A stretch of DNA of 64,000 bases from Pollenia angustigena (taxonomy: Eukaryota > Arthropoda > Insecta > Diptera > Polleniidae). The position numbers and the translations under genes are program-made. Positions 58,464-64,000 of the stretch are shown in pieces (within the stretch, counting starts at the first letter, position 1; each line of letters begins with the position of its first letter). Location: assembly GCA_930367215.1 (NCBI GenBank), contig OV884056.1, positions 248,523,127 through 248,587,126 on the forward strand, written 5' to 3'. The notes beneath the pieces were generated by a model that saw only the letters and a list, made by a program, of their open reading frames with translations, did not search any database and had not been told where the DNA came from.

Positions 58464-58592
58464 TGAGTAACGCGAATGTATGTATGTTGTGCAACCTCTT
58501 CCATTTTCGAAATGACGGTGTATTTCAAGAACAAGAGCTAACCTAAAAAAAAAACGGTTAGCACCACTGGATTCAGCGTCCTCGAATTAGGT
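58464..58592 (+). repeat. Dispersed repeat, copy 2
   Basis: Matches 50614-50736 with small indels: GTAACGCGAATGTATGTATG, GTTGTGCAACCTC, AAATGACGGTGTATTTC, GGTTAGCACCACTGGATTCA, GAATTAGGTT. Confidence 0.75.
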
Positions 58593-58599
58593 TAGCCTG

Positions 58600-60030
58600 C
58601 CAGAAAAAAGTGTTAAATTTTAACACGGAGCAATTTTTAAAAATTGATTGTTATTTTGCGTTGTTGTAATTAAATCTTGTTCAGCCATCACTAGCCATTT
58701 TTGGTCGTAAAGAAAAAAAAGAAAAAAATAGATAAATCACTTTATACTACAATTTAACTTATGAAAGAATTCTTCATTAAGACTTTACGCGTAAGAAATC
58801 TCTAACTTAAATCTAAGGAATTTTAGCCTGTAACAAAATGTTTATCTTTAGCCGTAATATCCTTTTGTTGTTAATTATTTGAACGTTGTTAAATGTATAC
58901 ACATACATTTATGTAAATTAAACATTTCCTGAAAATGCACGTTTCCATTTTTCCACCCCCTACTACAAGCAAATAACTTAAAACCTCTAGTCATCCTGTC
59001 TACTACCACAATATCCATTCGAAATGGGTTCATTGATTGTAAACAAACGCAGTATGTAGTCGGCGTGAAGTCAGTCATCATATTCAGCCATATGTCCATA
59101 ATGTATGTAGAGCTAACAACTACCACTGGCACAATTACCGTTACCATCAGTCAGTCGTACTGACAAAAATAGACTCTTGATTTACTATAGCTGACGCCAT
59201 CACCTCTACTCCCGAATAGTTAAAAGAGTAGAATAAATAAATAATGGAAGCAAATTAAAATATTTAGGGAAATTCGACTAGAGGAGGCGCTACTTAAAAG
59301 TAATTCCTTAATCGTTTGTTATTCGTATTACTTTTCTTTGTTTTTTGGTTAAGCCTGACTAATGGAATTCATATATAGAAGGATTATTCAAATCGAATAA
59401 AATAAAAAATGTACAGATTATATTCGGATAGGTTTCCGTTTAAGAAATCAGATCTGTACTCTATTTTAAGACAAGTAATTACCGATTACCTATTACCGAA
59501 CCCGAATAGCCTGTTTATTATTAAAATATCTGAAGTCCTCCAATCTTTCAAATTTCCTCCAACATAAATTAATGTTAAAATTTTCTAAAACATGGGGTCA
59601 GAGAGGGTCGTTTGCAGTTGGTACATTCCAAAGTCATTGGGGCCCATTTAGAAGAAGAAAAAGTTGATTCTGCCTTCTAAATAGTTTTTAAAAATGTTAA
59701 CAAGAGATTTTTGATGAAACATAAGATAACCGTTACGTGGGTTAAAAAACGCTTAGACATACCGTAATGGTCATCTAATTAGCCCTGGAAGGTTACTCTT
59801 CATTTTAGTCCATTAAGGTTACTCTTCGTCGAATCGACGAATAAATTCTAGCGGAACGATTTTTTAAGTTAAAAATAAACAAAAATCTGTATTAGTTAAG
59901 AGTTTTATTAAAAAATAAAAAATAAAAAAATTTAACATAAAAAATAAAAATTAATTTTCCCTATAAAATTCGATACGAATTTGAACACCTTTCTTTTTTT
60001 TTTAAATTACAGCAGTTTTCCGGTTTAAGA
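58600..60030. other. No supported gene
   Basis: AT-rich sequence. No inverted termini or homologous protein seen. A 90-codon minus frame at 58875-59147 matches nothing known to me. Confidence 0.4.
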
Positions 60031-60046
60031 AACCAGTACTTGTCAG

Positions 60047-61094
60047 CAGCGTTACCGTTGTGATACTAAAGTATCAATTTGACCCTTTTTCAACGGTGTT
60101 GATACCTTTTATGACCCTTTTTTTAAATTATACTTTTGTATCATTATCACCCATTTTGTGACAATTTTTGACCCTTTTTTGGAAAAATCTCTCACATTTT
60201 GTTTTTTGTCAACACTGCGGAACAGAAGAGCTAAACAAATGTTTTCGAAATAAGCATTGCTTGATATGGATCAGACTCAAAGAATAAACTTACAATTCCA
60301 TGCTTTCTTTTCCTTGGTTTTTGATAGTAAAGTACAATTTCCCTAAAAGCAAGCATAACTCATATACATACATACATATTTGTTATTTTTTACGATGGTT
60401 CCTTTTCCAAACAAAAATTTGACATTTTATTAAAAAAATGCAATTTGTTGTTTTGCTCTCCTAAAGAGTAGCATGTTTTATTCAAAAAAAATTCACCCTT
60501 AATAATGGCAAAAGGTATTGAACTTTTCGACCCCTTTTGAATCGACAGTGTTGAGAGTGCCCTAACAGGAATGAAAACAAGAGGTACAAATTGCTAAATT
60601 AGCGGAAATTCCCAAATATTTGGTAACAGCGGTATGATAGCAAAGTCAAATAATTATTAAAAATCGTACAAGCTTTAAAAAATCTGACACTTACAGGGAA
60701 AAATCGCTTTAATCGAGAAAATGGTTACAATTCGCGAACGATTGCAAAATTTAAAACAAACACTAAAATTTATTTGACATCGCTAAATCGGAAAATTACA
60801 TAAAAAGTATTAAAAAATTAGCTATAATGATAATGAATAAACTTTGTGTCAGGTGTTAAAAACAGGACAGAGCATTCTATAAAAAATTAAGTTTTGTTTG
60901 AGCTCTTCCCACCCGAAATATTATTTTTTTGTTTGCTTATAAAAAAACTTGGTCTTATTATGTTCATTTAAATGGGAAATACTGCTTATAAAAAACATGA
61001 CCCTTTTTTTTATTGAAATACCCTTTTTTTGACCCCTTTTCCTGGAAAATCCCCTTTTTGTGACCCTTTTAGAAAATTTCCAACGGTAACCCTG
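60047..61094. mobile_element. Non-autonomous hAT element, 8-bp target duplication CTTGTCAG
   Basis: Left end CAGCGTTACCGTTG, right end CAACGGTAACCCTG. CTTGTCAG occurs at 60039-60046 and 61095-61102. Subterminal TGACCCTTTTT words are frequent on both sides (60080-60180 and 61000-61070). 1048 bp, no hAT transposase frame. Confidence 0.8.
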
Positions 61095-61144
61095 CTTGTC
61101 AGGACTGTTCGTTAAACGGAAAAGTTCGTTATATGCCATACTTA

Positions 61145-61453
61145 AGCTAGAGGTCCATAACACGCAGCGCATGCTTTTATAACCTTACTTGCGTTCTACG
61201 TTTCAAGTTACATGCAACGCTTTTTATGCAGCAGCAGCACAAGTAAAAATAAAATTTAATGTGTCAAAATCAGCTGATTTGTTCGAACGCTGCTTGTGAC
61301 GCTTACAAAAGTAGAAAGTAAACCTACTTTTCGCCTCAAGGCATCTACGCTTTTGTGCATGTAACTTACTACGTATAACTACACAGATTCTACTTTTTTG
61401 ACAGCTGCGTATGCTGCGAAAAAGCGAGTAACGCGTGGTGTGGACCTCCAGCC
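61145..61453 (-). mobile_element. Harbinger-like MITE, TTA duplication, copy 2 (inverted)
   Basis: AGCTAGAGGTCCATAACACG at the left and CGTGGTGTGGACCTCCAGCC at the right. TTA at 61142-61144 and 61454-61456. It is the reverse complement of 25862-26185 with small differences. Confidence 0.8.
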
Positions 61454-61459
61454 TTATGT

Positions 61460-62100
61460 CTAGTACCCATGTTATGAATAAATAAATAACTAGAACTGTT
61501 TTATTTGTGGTTTATTTTGAAATATGTTTGGAGATCTGTATAATACAAATATAAAAAAATTAAAAAAGGTACAATTCATTACTCTGGTAGCGTAAAACCT
61601 AAAATAATTTTAATGAAAAATAAGTTCAAATTCATTTTCAATTTCCTTGAAAATTTTCAATAAAAAATTTGTCGAGTAATGTTTGTGTTTTTTTAAGAAC
61701 AATGCATGTGTGAATGTCGTTGTCGTAAAAACCAAGAAAAAAGTTGTTTCTCCATTCGTGGAAATTCACCTTGTTTCATGGCTTTCCTATTTTTAAATCC
61801 AAAGTTTGTACTTCTTGTTACTTTTTGCACAAATCCACAACTCGCAATCCATTTTGGTAATCATCCACAATTTTTATTTTTTCTTTTACAAAAAAGTCTC
61901 TTTCTTGTACTCATTTTACTGATCATTGATTGCAATTTGCAACATAATCAAACAAAAATGCTACATAAATAAAACTTAAAATCGCGGTACATTTTGCTAC
62001 TCACTTTGTTTTTAGTTAGAAATTACTTCACATTATGCTTTTTTAAACTAAAACAATGAATCCTATTTGTTCGCTAAATTGAGCACAAAAAAATATTTTT
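61460..62100. other. No supported gene
   Basis: AT-rich. The 88-codon frame at 61706-61972 is hydrophobic but without context, and no family match is evident. Confidence 0.4.
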
Positions 62101-62114
62101 TGTTCGCTATAAGG

Positions 62115-62603
62115 GCACTGCTACACGTTCAATATTGATGGATCGCGATCCATATCGCAGAATGGCCTAAAATATGAAATCCAGAAACCCAGATCGCGGA
62201 TCGTGGATCGCGTGATAAATATTGAACGTGTAGCATTTTCATGATATTAAATCATGATACGTCAGCAAAAAGTGACAAATAAAAGAAAATACGCAGTGGA
62301 AAATATTAAACAAATAAGAGGTAAAACAATTTACAAAATTTGTGTATTTTTCCCGATCCTACAACCACTTTTTCTCCAAATTTTTCTTTCCACTTTTTTC
62401 TTTAATGAAAAAGAAAGCAAAATAGTTAAACAGGCTTTCTTTTGGTTTTCTCGCGACATTGATAAACGACCCGGACAGCAGAAAAATAACTTAATACTGA
62501 CGCGATAAATATTGAATATGTAGCATACGTTCGTGATCTATCAATAATTTAAAATGGATCGCGATCCAAATATCACGATATTTATTGAACGTGTAGCAGT
62601 GCA
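62115..62603. mobile_element. MITE with GCACTGCTACACGTTCAATA termini
   Basis: Left GCACTGCTACACGTTCAATA, right TATTGAACGTGTAGCAGTGC (allowing one extra base pattern). GGATCGCGATCC, a perfect palindrome, lies near both ends (about 62141 and 62554), and ATTGAACGTGTAGCA occurs again internally near 62220. CTATAAGG flanks both sides (62107-62114, 62604-62611), so the duplication is about 8 bp. Confidence 0.7.
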
Positions 62604-62619
62604 CTATAAGGTACTCAAT

Positions 62620-63740
62620 GGAGCAAACTTGTGTGTTCGTTAAATGCGATGTTCACAGAATCGAAGGTTTGTTAAACAGGAATACTACTGTAATTAACTT
62701 TTTAAAACAACAAAACCTAAAAAGGTAAAAAAAATTAACTTTTTTCTTACTCAGCCTTTAAAGATAATCAATCAAATAATACAAAAGAAAAAAAAGTATT
62801 TAGTTATTAGCCTTATTTTACGCATGAGACACAAAGTTCAACTTTGTTTATAACAGATGCTTTTCTTGCATATATTACATGTACTTTTCGTCGTTCTGCG
62901 TTTGCTATAGGGACAGACGGGACAAATTTTACGCTCTTTTGGTGCTTTGACAACATTTTCGACGGATTCTTTATTTTGAATTTTTCTTAAAATTAAGGTC
63001 TGCAAGGCAGGTGTCTCCTATCTGCCTCTTAAATAGGGAGCCACGAGAGGTCAATGAAGATTTTTCAGGTACTGTCGTCGGGTTTTGGGGTTTCGTTCTT
63101 TATGTTACATATTGTGAGCATATATGACTTAGTTGTTGTCAAAGACAATATTTATAAGTCCAGAAAATATACACAAAAACTTAGTTTAACAAATAAAGCC
63201 CTAAAAGCATAAATTTAATTTTAAGAAAAAATTTAAAAAAATTTTTTATCTAAATAATAAGTATTGAAAATCATCCTTATTAAATCAGTAGTTAAAGCTC
63301 ATTATAGTCAAACGAATTTTGTTGTAGTTTATTTTTTTATGTATTATCACAAGGGAACAAAATTCAACTTTTTTTGTTGATTGGAAGTTTGAAGCAATTT
63401 TTGTCGCTGATTTCGAATCTAATCGTATTTTTGACTTTTTTTCCAAAAATTAAAAGTTCAAAATCTTTACTCTTCATTAAACGATTTTAAAAATTTTACT
63501 TTTTTTAAGATGTAACTGTAAAAATCGCAAAAATGGCTGAGTAAATGGTTATTTACGTAAAAAAATAAAACTTTTGTATTTTTAAAAATCATGAAAAATC
63601 CAAACGAGAAAGAGTTAAAACCTTATTACTTTCACGTAAAGTCACATAACCTACGAACGAAATGAGACATAGGTCATAAAAATCGATGAACGCTTTTTTT
63701 TTATTCACAATTAAGTGAAAAAACGTCCATAAATAGAACA
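62620..63740. other. No supported gene
   Basis: AT-rich. A slightly less AT-rich patch near 62860-63060 (TTTCTTGCATATATTACATG, TCTGCCTCTTAAATAGGGAG) shows no uninterrupted frame or match that I can defend. Confidence 0.35.
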
Positions 63741-63761
63741 GCAGCAAGCACACATTCTAGC

Positions 63762-63877
63762 TGCCGTATTCATAAAAAATAAAATAAATTTGAAATGTGT
63801 TTTAAGGCAACATTTTCATACAAATTATTCCTAAAATGCATTTCAAGTCCATTTTACTTGTTTATGAATACGGCAGT
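63762..63877. repeat. Hairpin MITE (CTGCCGTATTCATAAA ends)
   Basis: CTGCCGTATTCATAAAAAAT and GAAATGTGTTTTAAGG are mirrored by CCTAAAATGCATTTCAAG and TTGTTTATGAATACGGCAG. About 116 bp, no coding capacity. Confidence 0.75.
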
Positions 63878-64000
63878 AAAAATTTTATTTTGTGGAAATC
63901 GCGATTATTATCAATTCAGTTTTTTCAGTAAATTGTGAACAAAATCAAATGTTGTGCACCGATAACAATGAACTGAAACTCATTTCATTCAAAATATGTG

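Noticed and set aside
1..64000. CRISPR-like arrays or satellite DNA
   Set aside because: No regularly spaced short direct repeats with unique spacers. The three TTGCACCCGTCA copies at 57984-58350 lie within a transposon-like element.

Overview
The window looks like 64 kb of nuclear DNA from a higher fly (Diptera, possibly a calyptrate). It is very AT-rich, has GT-AG introns, and carries one intron-containing gene of clear insect/vertebrate homology in a dense background of transposable-element debris. The species cannot be named from the sequence alone.

The only host gene I can support is on the + strand at 30957-42322. It is the ortholog of the Ral GTPase-activating protein alpha subunit (RALGAPA1 in mammals, CG5521 in Drosophila). 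Five coding exons join in phase: 30957-31067, 32015-32186, 36526-41766, 41840-42030 and 42093-42322. The third is a 5.2-kb exon ending in the Rap/Ran-GAP catalytic domain. The first coding exon, expected to hold about 35 N-terminal residues, was not found. It either lies upstream of position 1 or is too short and diverged to recognise. Introns 32187-36525 and possibly everything upstream are filled with repeats.

The left part (1-30.9 kb) and the right part (43-64 kb) are transposon graveyards. Coding remnants are a non-LTR retrotransposon RNase H/C-terminal piece (about 4640-5070), a 5'-truncated jockey-clade reverse transcriptase (20530-21907, minus strand), a Tc1/mariner element with both TIRs, TA duplication and a broken transposase (22231-23544, minus), a second eroded mariner-like transposase (about 24550-24990, minus), a third small mariner derivative (55617-56437), and a Helitron with a partial Pif1-like helicase (28011-29602, plus).

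Non-coding DNA elements are more numerous. Four hAT-type insertions have 8-bp target duplications, three of them exact (10346-10629, 16876-18186, 60047-61094) and one 7 of 8 (47581-48253). Harbinger-like MITEs have TTA duplications (25862-26185, 61145-61453, 43445-43594). There are a Mutator-like MITE (6655-6858), a pogo-like MITE (13695-14202), several hairpin or foldback elements, and a dispersed TATACCC... family with a 3' hairpin that resembles DINE-1/Helentron-associated elements. Several are nested, and for three insertions a paralogous empty or near-empty copy exists in the same window.

The most unusual observations are two families of palindromic or Helentron-like elements that carry tRNA-like (pol III box A/B) sequence in their interior, and a tandemly repeated foldback unit at 15737-19200. 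I see no CRISPR array, operon, rRNA gene or convincing intact tRNA gene. I found no evidence for a new enzymatic or defence system.
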